In this document: in pieces, positions 9,331 through 17,518 of the stretch
How positions within the stretch are numbered: the first letter of the stretch is position 1
How the letters are laid out: each line of letters begins with the position of its first letter
Program-made: the position numbers and the translations under genes
DNA from: an uncultured Bacteroidota bacterium
Lineage (GTDB): Bacteria > Bacteroidota > Bacteroidia > 2-12-FULL-35-15
Direction: 5' to 3'
Assembly (NCBI GenBank): GCA_903919535.1
Contig: CAIXIP010000101.1
Span: 1-35,008 of the forward strand
Length of the DNA: 35,008 bases
The notes under the pieces: model-generated
Databases searched by the model: none
What the model was told of the DNA's origin: nothing
The model's input: only the letters and a program-made list of their open reading frames with translations

Positions 9331-9831
9331 TTACTTAATACTTTTTTTACCTAACATAACTGCACCCACCATTGCCACTAACAATAAAATGGAGGACACT
9401 TCAAATGGCAATAAAAAATCTTTGAACAAACATTGTCCAAGATTTTCGATTAATCCAATATTTCCATTGAATGGGTTTGTTGCAATAATTGTTTCTGCTC
9501 CTTTAAGAGAACCAACCAAAACGATTAGCATTAATCCTGCGGCAATGGCTGCTGAAAATTTCAACCAAGGTGTTTTGTGAGGCTCAGTTTCTTTATTCAA
9601 ATTCATAAGCATGATCACAAAAAGGAAAAGTACCATTATGGCTCCTGCATAAACAATAATATGAACCACAGCCAAGAACTGAGCATTCAACAATACATAA
9701 TGTCCTGCAATTGTGAAAAATGTTAATACCAAATACAAAACACTATGTACCGGGTTTTTTGAAATAACTACCATCAATGCGAACATGATCGCTAAAAATG
9801 ATAAAAAATAAAATAGATAGGTTGTGATCAT
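9331..9831 (-). CDS. nuoJ: NADH-quinone oxidoreductase subunit J
   Basis: A membrane subunit of complex I, 166 aa, with about five predicted helices. The family signature is visible in NPVHSVLYLVLTFF and in the VHIIVYAGAIMVLFLFVIML helix, which contains the glycine-centred pi-bulge segment that links quinone chemistry to proton transport. It follows nuoI after 8 bp and precedes nuoK by 15 bp. The length is typical for Bacteroidota. Confidence 0.95.
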   Translation of the reverse strand: MITTYLFYFLSFLAIMFALMVVISKNPVHSVLYLVLTFFTIAGHYVLLNAQFLAVVHIIVYAGAIMVLFLFVIMLMNLNKETEPHKTPWLKFSAAIAAGLMLIVLVGSLKGAETIIATNPFNGNIGLIENLGQCLFKDFLLPFEVSSILLLVAMVGAVMLGKKSIK

Positions 9832-9839
9832 AATATTAT

Positions 9840-10415
9840 TTATCTGTTGTGTTCAAATTCTTTATGTTTCTTAAACTCCAACACTGCTGCTGTTTGGCGT
9901 CTTGAAACATCTATACGTTTTTCTTTTTCTACTCCTTCTACTAAAATATCTTTTTTGTAAATAAAAGATTTGCGATTGTATTCTGGAACAACCATTCTGT
10001 CGGTTAGGAAAATTGCTTCTTTCGGACAAGCATCTTCGCAATCACCACAAAAAATACAACGCAACATGTTGATCTCATAAGATGCAGCATATTTTTCTTC
10101 GCGATACAATTTTTCTTCTCCGTTTTTTCGTTCAGCAGCAATCATTGTAATAGCTTCTGCAGGACAAGCAACAGCACATAAGCCACATGCAGTGCAACGT
10201 TCAGCTCCATTGTCATCACGTTTTAAAACATGTTGGCCGCGATATGTTCCACTGAATTCACGTTTTTGTTCAGGGTATTGAATTGTTGGTTTTTTTCTAA
10301 AAAAATGAGACATCGTGATCATCATTCCAGAAATAATAGCAGGCAGATAAATCTTTTCGTACAAAGACATCTGTTTGTTAACAACAACTTTCGATCTATT
10401 TGTTAATGGTTGCAT
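9840..10415 (-). CDS. nuoI: NADH-quinone oxidoreductase subunit I (two 4Fe-4S)
   Basis: A peripheral-arm ferredoxin-like subunit of complex I, 191 aa. Two CxxCxxCxxxCP motifs are intact (Cys74/77/80/84 and Cys120/123/126/130), holding clusters N6a and N6b, which pass electrons to NuoB. An N-terminal amphipathic stretch (about 20-38) would rest on the membrane near NuoH. The C-terminus is a basic tail. The gene lies 11 bp after nuoH and 8 bp before nuoJ. Confidence 0.96.
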   Translation of the reverse strand: MQPLTNRSKVVVNKQMSLYEKIYLPAIISGMMITMSHFFRKKPTIQYPEQKREFSGTYRGQHVLKRDDNGAERCTACGLCAVACPAEAITMIAAERKNGEEKLYREEKYAASYEINMLRCIFCGDCEDACPKEAIFLTDRMVVPEYNRKSFIYKKDILVEGVEKEKRIDVSRRQTAAVLEFKKHKEFEHNR

Positions 10416-10426
10416 TATCTTTTTTC

Positions 10427-11473
10427 TTACTTAATAAATACATTTAAAATTTCATGGCGCATCATCCAAGCTCCTGTCAATACAATATTTAATATCGACA
10501 ACGGGATTAATACTTTCCAACCTAAATTCATCAATTGATCGTAACGGAAACGTGGTAATGTCCAGCGAACCCACATAAAGAAGAAGATGCCGAAAAATAT
10601 TTTTGCGAATAAAAATGCAACACCACAAAGTGCTAATAAATTAGGATCAGTTACAAAACGACCAATGAAAGGCATGTTGTAACCACCGAAATAAAATGTT
10701 GAAATTACCGTTGCTGAAATGAACATATTGATATACTCAGCAAAAAGATAAAAGCCCATTTTCATTGAACTGTATTCAGTGTGATATCCACCAACTAATT
10801 CTTGCTCGCATTCAGGTAAATCGAAAGGAGCACGATTGGTTTCTGCAAAAGCACACACAATAAAAATTAATGCACCCAATGGTTGAATTAAAATATTCCA
10901 ATGCCAACCATGCTGTTGTGCTGCAATTTCACCAACACTTAACGTTCCTGTTGTCATGATCAAGGCGATTATTGCTAACCCCATGGCCACTTCGTAGCTA
11001 ATCATTTGTGATGAAGCACGTATAGCTCCAAGCAAAGAATATTTATTGTTAGATGCCCAACCACCTATCATAATTCCATAAAGGCCAATTGAAACAACAC
11101 CAAAAATATAAAGGATACCAATATTTACATCAGCTATTTGTAATGAATAATTTTCACCAAAAAAAGAAAGTGATGTTCCCCAGGGGATTACTACGCCTGT
11201 CATACAAGCAGTAAGCAAACTTAATGCGGGACCAACAATGAATAATGTTTTGTTAGATACACTAGGAATTGTTTCTTCTTTCATAAACAATTTCACAGCA
11301 TCAGCAACCGGTTGAAGGATTCCAAACCAACCTGCTCTGTTTGGTCCCAAACGATCTTGTAAAAATCCTGCCACTTTACGCTCAGCATATGTGCTGTACA
11401 TGGCTATTACCATTGTAATTGCAAACACAACTACAACCAGTATTATTTTATAAATGAAATATCCTAAAGTCAT
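10427..11473 (-). CDS. nuoH: NADH-quinone oxidoreductase subunit H
   Basis: The membrane subunit that forms the quinone chamber roof of complex I, 348 aa with about eight or nine predicted helices. The signatures AERKVAGFLQDRLGPNRAGW and the acidic loop PFDLPECEQELVGGYHTEYS, which links the quinone site to the membrane channel, are intact. The length is normal. It begins 8 bp after nuoG and ends 11 bp before nuoI. Confidence 0.97.
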   Translation of the reverse strand: MTLGYFIYKIILVVVVFAITMVIAMYSTYAERKVAGFLQDRLGPNRAGWFGILQPVADAVKLFMKEETIPSVSNKTLFIVGPALSLLTACMTGVVIPWGTSLSFFGENYSLQIADVNIGILYIFGVVSIGLYGIMIGGWASNNKYSLLGAIRASSQMISYEVAMGLAIIALIMTTGTLSVGEIAAQQHGWHWNILIQPLGALIFIVCAFAETNRAPFDLPECEQELVGGYHTEYSSMKMGFYLFAEYINMFISATVISTFYFGGYNMPFIGRFVTDPNLLALCGVAFLFAKIFFGIFFFMWVRWTLPRFRYDQLMNLGWKVLIPLSILNIVLTGAWMMRHEILNVFIK

Positions 11474-11481
11474 AACGCTAT

Positions 11482-12456
11482 TTATTTCTTATCGACAAGT
11501 TGTTTTTGTTGTTTTGCAATATCTATTTTCAATTTTGAAACAACATTTTCGTAATGATTTAAAGAAATTACTGAGTGGCGATCAATGTGACGTGGGCCTT
11601 CAATAATCCAATCTTTTACGTCTTTTTTCTCAAAACGACATTCGTTACAGATCCATTCTTCTGCTTCGCCCCATTTATCTTTTCGAGCAGTAACACGTAA
11701 TATTTCATTTCCTTTTTCCCAAAGAGCAACTTTTCCAGAACATTTTTTGCAATCACGGTGCGCATCCATTGGTTTTGTGAACCAAACACGACTCTTGAAA
11801 CGGAATGTTTTATCAGTTAATGCTCCAACAGGACAAACATCAATCATATTTCCTGAAAAGTCGTTTGTAATTGCTTTTTCTATATATGTGCTGATCTCTG
11901 ATGCATCACCACGGTTCAACATTCCATGAACTCGGTTGTCTGTAATTTGGTCTGCTGTTTTTACACAACGGAAACACATAATGCAACGAGTCATATGCAT
12001 TTTAATGTTCGCACCAATATCAATCATATTGAATTTTCTTCTTGGAAAATCGTAGCGGGTTTTCGCTGCTCCATTTTCATAACCTAAATCTTGTAAATGA
12101 CATTCTCCTGCTTGGTCACAAACAGGGCAGTCCAACGGGTGGTTAATCAATAAGAATTCAACTACACCTCTGCGTGCTTCTAAAACTTCCGGAGAAGTAT
12201 TGTTTTGCACTTCCATTCCGTCCATAACTGTTGTGCGGCAAGAAGGAACAAGCTTAGGCATCGGACGAGGATCTTTATCAGAACCTTTCGAAACCTTAAC
12301 TATGCAAGTACGGCAATATCCACCGCTTGTTTTTAATTTTGAATGATAACACATTGCTGGTGGCACATTATCTCCGCCAATCATACGTGCAGCTTGCAGG
12401 ATGGTTGTTCCATCAGGCACTTCAATGCTTTGTCCGTCTATAGTTACTTTTGCCAT
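11482..12456 (-). CDS. nuoG: NADH-quinone oxidoreductase subunit G, short form
   Basis: The electron-transfer subunit of the complex I peripheral arm, 324 aa. Ligands for the 2Fe-2S cluster (Cys36/48/51/73), the His-Cys3 cluster N5 (His106, Cys110/113/119) and the 4Fe-4S cluster N4 (Cys158/161/164/208) are all visible. After them come a further CxxC (236/239) and CxxC (270/273) in the start of the molybdopterin-type domain, possibly a further metal site. The protein then stops: the several-hundred-residue molybdopterin-like domain of E. coli NuoG is absent. The reading frame is clean and nuoH begins 8 bp later, so this looks like a natural short form and not a broken gene. It starts 3 bp after the nuoF stop, consistent with translational coupling. 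Confidence 0.94.
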   Translation of the reverse strand: MAKVTIDGQSIEVPDGTTILQAARMIGGDNVPPAMCYHSKLKTSGGYCRTCIVKVSKGSDKDPRPMPKLVPSCRTTVMDGMEVQNNTSPEVLEARRGVVEFLLINHPLDCPVCDQAGECHLQDLGYENGAAKTRYDFPRRKFNMIDIGANIKMHMTRCIMCFRCVKTADQITDNRVHGMLNRGDASEISTYIEKAITNDFSGNMIDVCPVGALTDKTFRFKSRVWFTKPMDAHRDCKKCSGKVALWEKGNEILRVTARKDKWGEAEEWICNECRFEKKDVKDWIIEGPRHIDRHSVISLNHYENVVSKLKIDIAKQQKQLVDKK

Positions 12457-12459
12457 CTT

Positions 12460-13791
12460 CTAACTAACTAATTCCTGTAAATGTTTAACCTCTTTTATTC
12501 TTTCAGGATGATTAATATATTCTTCAAATTCAGCACGGAAATGACGAATAGCACTTGCTACCGGCCATGCAGCTGCATCACCCAAAGGACAAATTGTATT
12601 TCCTTCTATTTTGCGTTGGATATCCCAAAGCAAATCAGTATCACCATGTTTGCCATGTCCTTCAACAATACGGTGAAGAATTTTTTCCATCCAACCTGTA
12701 CCTTCACGGCAAGGGGAGCATTGTCCGCAGCTTTCGTGATGATAAAAACGTGCGAAAGTGTAAAGATTTTTTACGATGCTTGTAGTTTCGTCATACACCA
12801 TGAATCCACCAGAACCAAGCATTGTACCTGTAGCAAAACCTCCATCACTTAATGATTCGTAACTCATTAAACGGGGTTCGCCTTTTTCCGTTTTTAATAT
12901 TAAATCAGCAGGAAGGATAGGTACAGAAGACCCACCAGCAACAACTGCTTTTAATTTTTTCCCATTAAGAATTCCGCCACAATATTCTTCTGAATAAATA
13001 AAATCTTCAACGGTAATTCCCATTTCAATTTCGTAAACACCTGGTTTATTAATGTGTCCGGATGCAGAAATTAATTTTGTTCCAGTGCTTCTTCCAATTC
13101 CAATTTTTGCGTAATCATCTCCACCATTCATTACAATGTAAGGAACAGAAGCAATTGTTTCCACGTTGTTTACAACAGTTGGACATCCGTACAAACCTGC
13201 AACAGCAGGGAACGGAGGTTTGATACGTGGATTTCCACGCTTACCTTCCAGTGATTCTAATAATGCAGTTTCTTCACCGCAGATGTATGCACCTGCACCA
13301 ACTTGTACAAAAATATCGTGTGAGAAATTTGTTCCTAAAATATTCTTTCCTAAAAGTCCTGCTGCATAGGCTTCTTCAATTGCAGCTTCAAGGATTCGGG
13401 AAACATAAAAATATTCACCGCGAATATAAATACAAGAAGTTTTTGCGCCCAATGCAAAACTGGATGTTATCATTCCCTCAAGTAAAATATGAGGAATTTT
13501 TTCCATCAAATATCTGTCTTTGAATGTCCCTGGTTCAGATTCATCAGCATTAACAACCAAATAGCGTTCAACACCTTCTGGTTTAGCAAGGAAACTCCAT
13601 TTCATTCCTGTTGGAAATCCTGCACCACCACGCCCTCTTAATCCAGATTTTTTCACTTCTTCAACAATAGCATCTGGGGCCATTGTTTTCAAAGCTTTTT
13701 CAACAGAAGCATAGCCGCCATTTTGACGATATACTTCTAATGTGTTGATGCCGGGAACATTAATGTGTTCTAATAATATTTTTTTGCCCAT
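12460..13791 (-). CDS. nuoF: NADH-quinone oxidoreductase subunit F (NADH/FMN site)
   Basis: This is the flavoprotein that oxidises NADH, 443 aa. The glycine-rich NADH loop [16 protein letters not shown] (near residue 50), the FMN-binding region [16 protein letters not shown] and the N3 4Fe-4S ligands (CGQCSPC near 352-358 plus a Cys near 400 in NTICPLGD) are intact. Its presence together with nuoE and nuoG shows that this complex I takes electrons from NADH; the 11-subunit form that lacks EFG is excluded. It is 59 bp downstream of nuoE and 3 bp upstream of nuoG. Confidence 0.97.
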   Translation of the reverse strand: MGKKILLEHINVPGINTLEVYRQNGGYASVEKALKTMAPDAIVEEVKKSGLRGRGGAGFPTGMKWSFLAKPEGVERYLVVNADESEPGTFKDRYLMEKIPHILLEGMITSSFALGAKTSCIYIRGEYFYVSRILEAAIEEAYAAGLLGKNILGTNFSHDIFVQVGAGAYICGEETALLESLEGKRGNPRIKPPFPAVAGLYGCPTVVNNVETIASVPYIVMNGGDDYAKIGIGRSTGTKLISASGHINKPGVYEIEMGITVEDFIYSEEYCGGILNGKKLKAVVAGGSSVPILPADLILKTEKGEPRLMSYESLSDGGFATGTMLGSGGFMVYDETTSIVKNLYTFARFYHHESCGQCSPCREGTGWMEKILHRIVEGHGKHGDTDLLWDIQRKIEGNTICPLGDAAAWPVASAIRHFRAEFEEYINHPERIKEVKHLQELVS

Positions 13792-13850
13792 TTGAACTTT
13801 TCTTGACCTTGCTTCATCTACCTGTTTTTATTAGTGGTAGAGAAGTTTGG

Positions 13851-14390
13851 TTATAATGTATTTTTATAATCTAAATCAGTATAACTTTTTCTTTTGCCTT
13901 CGTAACGATAATTTTCTACTATTGAGTTAACTTTTTCAATAGTTAAGTTTTCATGGAAGGCTGCTCCACATTGTAACATTGGTGCTCCACCACAGCTTCC
14001 TAAACATTCAACAGTTTTGATAGTGAACATTCCGTCTTTTGTTGTTTCGCCTGCTTTTATTCCTAGCTTTTTTTCAAGATGCTGAACGATATCTTCTGAA
14101 CCACGAGACCAACATGAAGAAGTACGACAAACCTCCAAGATGCATTTTCCAACAGGTTTTAAATTGTACATCGAATAGAATGTTGCTACTTCAAATACCT
14201 CAATTGGTTTTATGTTTAGCAAAGAGGCAACATATTCCATTGTTTCTGGACTTAACCATCCATCAAATTCAGCTTGAGCAATATGCAAAACAGGCAAAAG
14301 AGCCGATTTTTGTTTGCCTACGGGATAACGATTGATAATTTTATTTATCAAGGTTAATGTTTCTTCGTTAAATTTAATTTCCTTACTCAT
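13851..14390 (-). CDS. nuoE: NADH-quinone oxidoreductase subunit E (2Fe-2S)
   Basis: A thioredoxin-fold 2Fe-2S subunit (cluster N1a) of the NADH-dehydrogenase module, 179 aa. The four ligands Cys88, Cys93, Cys129 and Cys133 sit in the expected CxxxxC and CxxxC motifs (CRTSSC and CLGSC). The N-terminal helical domain with IKPIEVFEVATFYSMY is typical. It pairs with NuoF and is encoded 59 bp before it, 27 bp after nuoD. Confidence 0.96.
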   Translation of the reverse strand: MSKEIKFNEETLTLINKIINRYPVGKQKSALLPVLHIAQAEFDGWLSPETMEYVASLLNIKPIEVFEVATFYSMYNLKPVGKCILEVCRTSSCWSRGSEDIVQHLEKKLGIKAGETTKDGMFTIKTVECLGSCGGAPMLQCGAAFHENLTIEKVNSIVENYRYEGKRKSYTDLDYKNTL

Positions 14391-14417
14391 ATTAAAATTA
14401 CCTCGTTTTCAAATTTG

Positions 14418-15668
14418 TTATGCATCTAATTCACCTGCGATCACATTCATACTACTCATTGTAAGAATAGCGTCCGATAAAAATGATCCTTTTATCATTT
14501 CGGTATATGCCTGATAATAGATGAAGCATGGTCTGCGCATGTGTACACGGTATGGTGTGCGGCCGCCATCGCTAATGATATAAAAACCTAACTCTCCATT
14601 ACCTCCTTCAACAGCGTGATAAATTTCTCCTTTTGGAATATTTGTTTCGCCCATCACAATTTTAAAGTGATAGATCAATGCTTCCATGTTGTTATATACA
14701 TCTTCTTTTGGAGGAAGGAAAAAATCAGGAACATCAGCATGAAAAATTCCTACAGGTTCTTTTTTAAGTTTCACAATTGCTTGTTGAATGATACTTAAAC
14801 TTTGCCACATTTCTTCTTCACGAACCATGAAACGATCGTAAGTATCTCCATTTGTTCCAACCGGTATAATGAAATCAAATTCTTCGTAAGATGAATAAGG
14901 ATTCATTGCGCGAACATCATAATCAACACCAGCAGCTCTCAAATTTGGTCCGGAGAAACTATATTGTAAAGCCATTTCAGCTGAGATCGCTCCGCAACCG
15001 ATTGTACGATCCATAAAAATACGGTTACGCACTAATAAATTTTCGAATTCTTTTAATGCTAATGGAAGTTCCTTCATGAACACATCCAAAGTTGCCCAAG
15101 CTTTTGGAGAAAAATCACGTTCCATTCCTCCAATACGACCAATATTAGTTGTTAAGCGAGCACCACAAATTTCTTCGAATATTTCATAAATACGTTCACG
15201 TAAACTGAAAATATAGAAATAAACAGTTAACGCTCCGGTATCAACTCCAATTACACTATTACAAATAAGGTGATCGGCAATACGCGACAATTCCATAATA
15301 ATAACGCGTAAATATTGTGCACGTTTTGGAACTTCAATATTAAATAGTTTTTCTACTGCCATGTGCCAACCCATGTTATTGATTGGTGATGAACAGTAAT
15401 TCAAACGATCTGTAAGTGTGGTGATTTGATAATAATTCCTATGTTCTGCAATTTTTTCAAATGCACGATGAATGTATCCAACAGTTGATTCTGCTTCAAC
15501 AATTATTTCACCATCCATTTTCAACACGTTTTGAAAAATACCATGTGTTGCAGGATGGGTTGGACCTAGGTTAAGTGTAGTATATTCTTTTTCCTTTTCT
15601 TTGCCTTCAGCATTGGAAAGGGAAGTGTTATCCTTTTTAATTTTTTCTATTTTAGTTTTACTGTCCAT
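14418..15668 (-). CDS. nuoD: NADH-quinone oxidoreductase subunit D (49 kDa)
   Basis: The quinone-site subunit of complex I, related to hydrogenase large subunits, 416 aa. LNLGPTHPATHG carries the conserved quinone-site histidine region, and GYIHRAFEKIAEHRNYYQ and GEIYHAVEGGNGELGFYI are family signatures. A short lysine/glutamate-rich extension of about 30 residues precedes the conserved core; no better internal start is apparent. It is encoded separately from nuoC (33-bp gap), not fused as in E. coli. Confidence 0.97.
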   Translation of the reverse strand: MDSKTKIEKIKKDNTSLSNAEGKEKEKEYTTLNLGPTHPATHGIFQNVLKMDGEIIVEAESTVGYIHRAFEKIAEHRNYYQITTLTDRLNYCSSPINNMGWHMAVEKLFNIEVPKRAQYLRVIIMELSRIADHLICNSVIGVDTGALTVYFYIFSLRERIYEIFEEICGARLTTNIGRIGGMERDFSPKAWATLDVFMKELPLALKEFENLLVRNRIFMDRTIGCGAISAEMALQYSFSGPNLRAAGVDYDVRAMNPYSSYEEFDFIIPVGTNGDTYDRFMVREEEMWQSLSIIQQAIVKLKKEPVGIFHADVPDFFLPPKEDVYNNMEALIYHFKIVMGETNIPKGEIYHAVEGGNGELGFYIISDGGRTPYRVHMRRPCFIYYQAYTEMIKGSFLSDAILTMSSMNVIAGELDA

Positions 15669-15701
15669 TCTTCTGTTTTTTTACACCTTAGTGTCTAGTA
15701 T

Positions 15702-16211
15702 CTATCGTCCGAACATTTTATCGTCTTTATCTTCGCGTGTTGTATCTTCCAATGGAAATTCCTTACGCATAGGATGATAGTTCATGTCGTCAACATTAAC
15801 AATACGTTTTAAATTTGGATGTCCTTTGAAAAGAATACCGAAGAAATCAAATTCCAAACGCTCCATCCAGTTTGCTCCCTTGAAAACAGGAGTGATTGAA
15901 GGCACATTGGGATCGCTTACGCTAAAGAATACTTTTAATCGGATTCTGTAATTTTTTGTTAAGCTGTGCAGATTATACATCACTCCAAGTTCATGCCCTT
16001 TATTCTCAGGGTAATGCAAGCCTGCAAGTGAAGTAAGATATTGGAAAGACAGTTCTTCATCATCATAAAGGAACTTAACAACATCACAAATGATATCGCG
16101 TCTTAGTGTAAAAACAGGGTAATCAACCAACAATTCGGAGGAGATTAGTCCATCACCAAATTGTGCTTTTAATTTTTCCTGTACGGTTATTAATAATGCT
16201 TCTTTGTCCAT
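15702..16211 (-). CDS. nuoC: NADH-quinone oxidoreductase subunit C (30 kDa)
   Basis: The 30-kDa peripheral-arm subunit, 169 aa. The conserved block ERLEFDFFGILFKGHPNLKR followed by the R(K)EFPLED segment identifies the family. It stabilises the NuoB-NuoD interface and carries no cofactor. The start is 1 bp after the nuoB stop, consistent with coupled translation. The length is normal for an unfused NuoC. Confidence 0.95.
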   Translation of the reverse strand: MDKEALLITVQEKLKAQFGDGLISSELLVDYPVFTLRRDIICDVVKFLYDDEELSFQYLTSLAGLHYPENKGHELGVMYNLHSLTKNYRIRLKVFFSVSDPNVPSITPVFKGANWMERLEFDFFGILFKGHPNLKRIVNVDDMNYHPMRKEFPLEDTTREDKDDKMFGR

Positions 16212-16212
16212 A

Positions 16213-16770
16213 TTATTCCATTCCGTATTTTTCCATCAATGCTTTGTACTCAGGTTGATTTCTACGTCTTGTAGTTTCTGAGGCAGCCAATTTTTGAATT
16301 TGTATCAAGCCATCAATCACTTGTTCTGGGCGTGGAGGGCAACCAGGGATATACACATCAACAGGAATTATTTTATCTATTCCTTGCAAAACGCTATAGG
16401 TGTCAAATATTCCACCGCTGGTAGCACATGCACCCATCGCTAAAACCCATCTTGGTTCAGCCATTTGCTGATATACTTGACGTACAACAGGAATCATCTT
16501 TTTAGAGATAGTTCCCATTACCATTAATAAATCTGCTTGGCGAGGTGAAAAGCTTAAGCGTTCAGCACCAAAGCGTCCTAGATCATATGTTGCTGCAGCT
16601 GTAGCCATGAACTCAATTCCACAACAAGAAGTTGCAAAAGGTAAAGGCCATAATGAATTTTTACGTCCCAAACCAACTGCTTTATCCATGGTAGTCGCAA
16701 AAAAACCAGGACCTTCAACTCCGTCAGGTGCTTGAACAATATTGATTTTTGATTTTTCTATTTCACTCAT
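16213..16770 (-). CDS. nuoB: NADH-quinone oxidoreductase subunit B (cluster N2)
   Basis: Holds the terminal 4Fe-4S cluster N2 that reduces quinone; 185 aa. The tandem cysteines Cys49-Cys50 (TSCCGIEFMA), Cys115 (MGACATSGG) and Cys144 (PGCPPRPE) are all present. The N-terminal ~35 residues form a short extension before the conserved core. It is 65 bp downstream of nuoA and 1 bp upstream of nuoC. Confidence 0.97.
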   Translation of the reverse strand: MSEIEKSKINIVQAPDGVEGPGFFATTMDKAVGLGRKNSLWPLPFATSCCGIEFMATAAATYDLGRFGAERLSFSPRQADLLMVMGTISKKMIPVVRQVYQQMAEPRWVLAMGACATSGGIFDTYSVLQGIDKIIPVDVYIPGCPPRPEQVIDGLIQIQKLAASETTRRRNQPEYKALMEKYGME

Positions 16771-16835
16771 TTCTTTTTTCAGTATTGGCGCTGAATGCGC
16801 AATTTTTTATTTTTTTAATCTTGGAGATTAATATA

Positions 16836-17213
16836 TTATTCCCACTTTAATGCGCCTTTTTTAATGATATAATAAAAGCCCACTAACAAAAGCGCAACAA
16901 ATGTCAGCATTTCAACGAACCCAAGTAATCCTAAGCTTTTAAAGTTAACTGCCCATGGATACATAAAAATTACCTCCACATCAAACAACACAAATAATAT
17001 AGCAACTAAAAAATATTTAATAGAAAATGGAACACGGGCATTCCCTTGAACTTCAATACCACACTCAAATGTGTCGTCTTTAATTTTAGTTTTTCTTTTT
17101 GGTCCTAACCAATGAGTTACTATCAAAAGGGCTACTACTACAGCCAAAGCGACAATAAACATTAATGCGATAGGAAAAAAATCTTTAGGTGAACTTGCAA
17201 CTACTAGTAGCAT
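16836..17213 (-). CDS. nuoA: NADH-quinone oxidoreductase subunit A
   Basis: First gene of the operon: a small membrane subunit of 125 aa with three predicted helices. The loop FECGIEVQGNARVPFSIKYFL and the helix with LFDVEVIFMYPWAV (conserved acidic residues) are diagnostic. NuoA packs against NuoH and NuoJ near the quinone site. Upstream are about 300 bp without a gene, which should contain the operon promoter. Confidence 0.96.
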   Translation of the reverse strand: MLLVVASSPKDFFPIALMFIVALAVVVALLIVTHWLGPKRKTKIKDDTFECGIEVQGNARVPFSIKYFLVAILFVLFDVEVIFMYPWAVNFKSLGLLGFVEMLTFVALLLVGFYYIIKKGALKWE

Positions 17214-17287
17214 AAGAGGATAATTTATAATTTATTATTCGGCTCCAATTTTAGTTATTTCTTTTTAAACAACCTAAATTTTCGGTT

Positions 17288-17295
17288 CAAATTTA
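17288..17295 (-). promoter_or_regulatory. Possible nuo -7 element
   Basis: On the minus strand this reads TAAATTTG, matching TAnnTTTG, 75-82 bp upstream of the nuoA ATG. A TTTTTTG stretch upstream lies only 14 bp away, shorter than the usual -33/-7 spacing, so the call is tentative. Confidence 0.3.
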
Positions 17296-17402
17296 ATGTT
17301 TTATAAATACAAAAAACGAATTAATAGTTAGATGCATTTTTTTAAATATTAATGCGCAAAGAAAGTCGAGAAATTGAAATAAAAAAATGATTTTGATTAT
17401 TT

Positions 17403-17445
17403 ATTGAAATGATACTAATCATGAATTGGCTTGATTCATTTCAAT
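17403..17445. repeat. Inverted repeat with 10-bp perfect arms upstream of nuoA
   Basis: The arms ATTGAAATGA (17403-17412) and TCATTTCAAT (17436-17445) are separated by 23 bp. No T tract follows on either strand, so it is not a standard terminator. It might be an operator; no regulator can be named. Confidence 0.4.
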
Positions 17446-17458
17446 TCTAATGTCAAAC

Positions 17459-17495
17459 AAAAACAGCTTGATGAAATTTTCATCAAGCTGTTTTT
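17459..17495 (-). terminator. Intrinsic terminator of the giant T9SS protein gene
   Basis: Inverted repeat with 18-bp perfect arms about one central base: the left arm contains AACAGCTTGATGAAA and the right arm its complement. Runs of A and T at the ends give a hairpin plus U tract on the minus strand, 23 bp past the stop at 17519. Confidence 0.88.
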
Positions 17496-17518
17496 CAATA
17501 AATTGGATAACAATTATG

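Larger units (their letters stand above)
17214..17518. other. Intergenic region upstream of nuoA
   Basis: 305 bp, very AT-rich, without a credible coding frame. It holds a possible nuo -7 element (17288-17295), a 10-bp inverted repeat (17403-17412 and 17436-17445) and, at its far end, the terminator of the giant surface-protein gene (17459-17495). The nuo operon and the giant gene are in the same direction, so this terminator should insulate nuo from the upstream transcript. Confidence 0.7.

Noticed and set aside
11482-12456. nuoG as a truncated pseudogene
   Set aside because: All ligands of three clusters are intact, the frame is clean, and nuoH follows after 8 bp with no leftover coding sequence for the missing domain.
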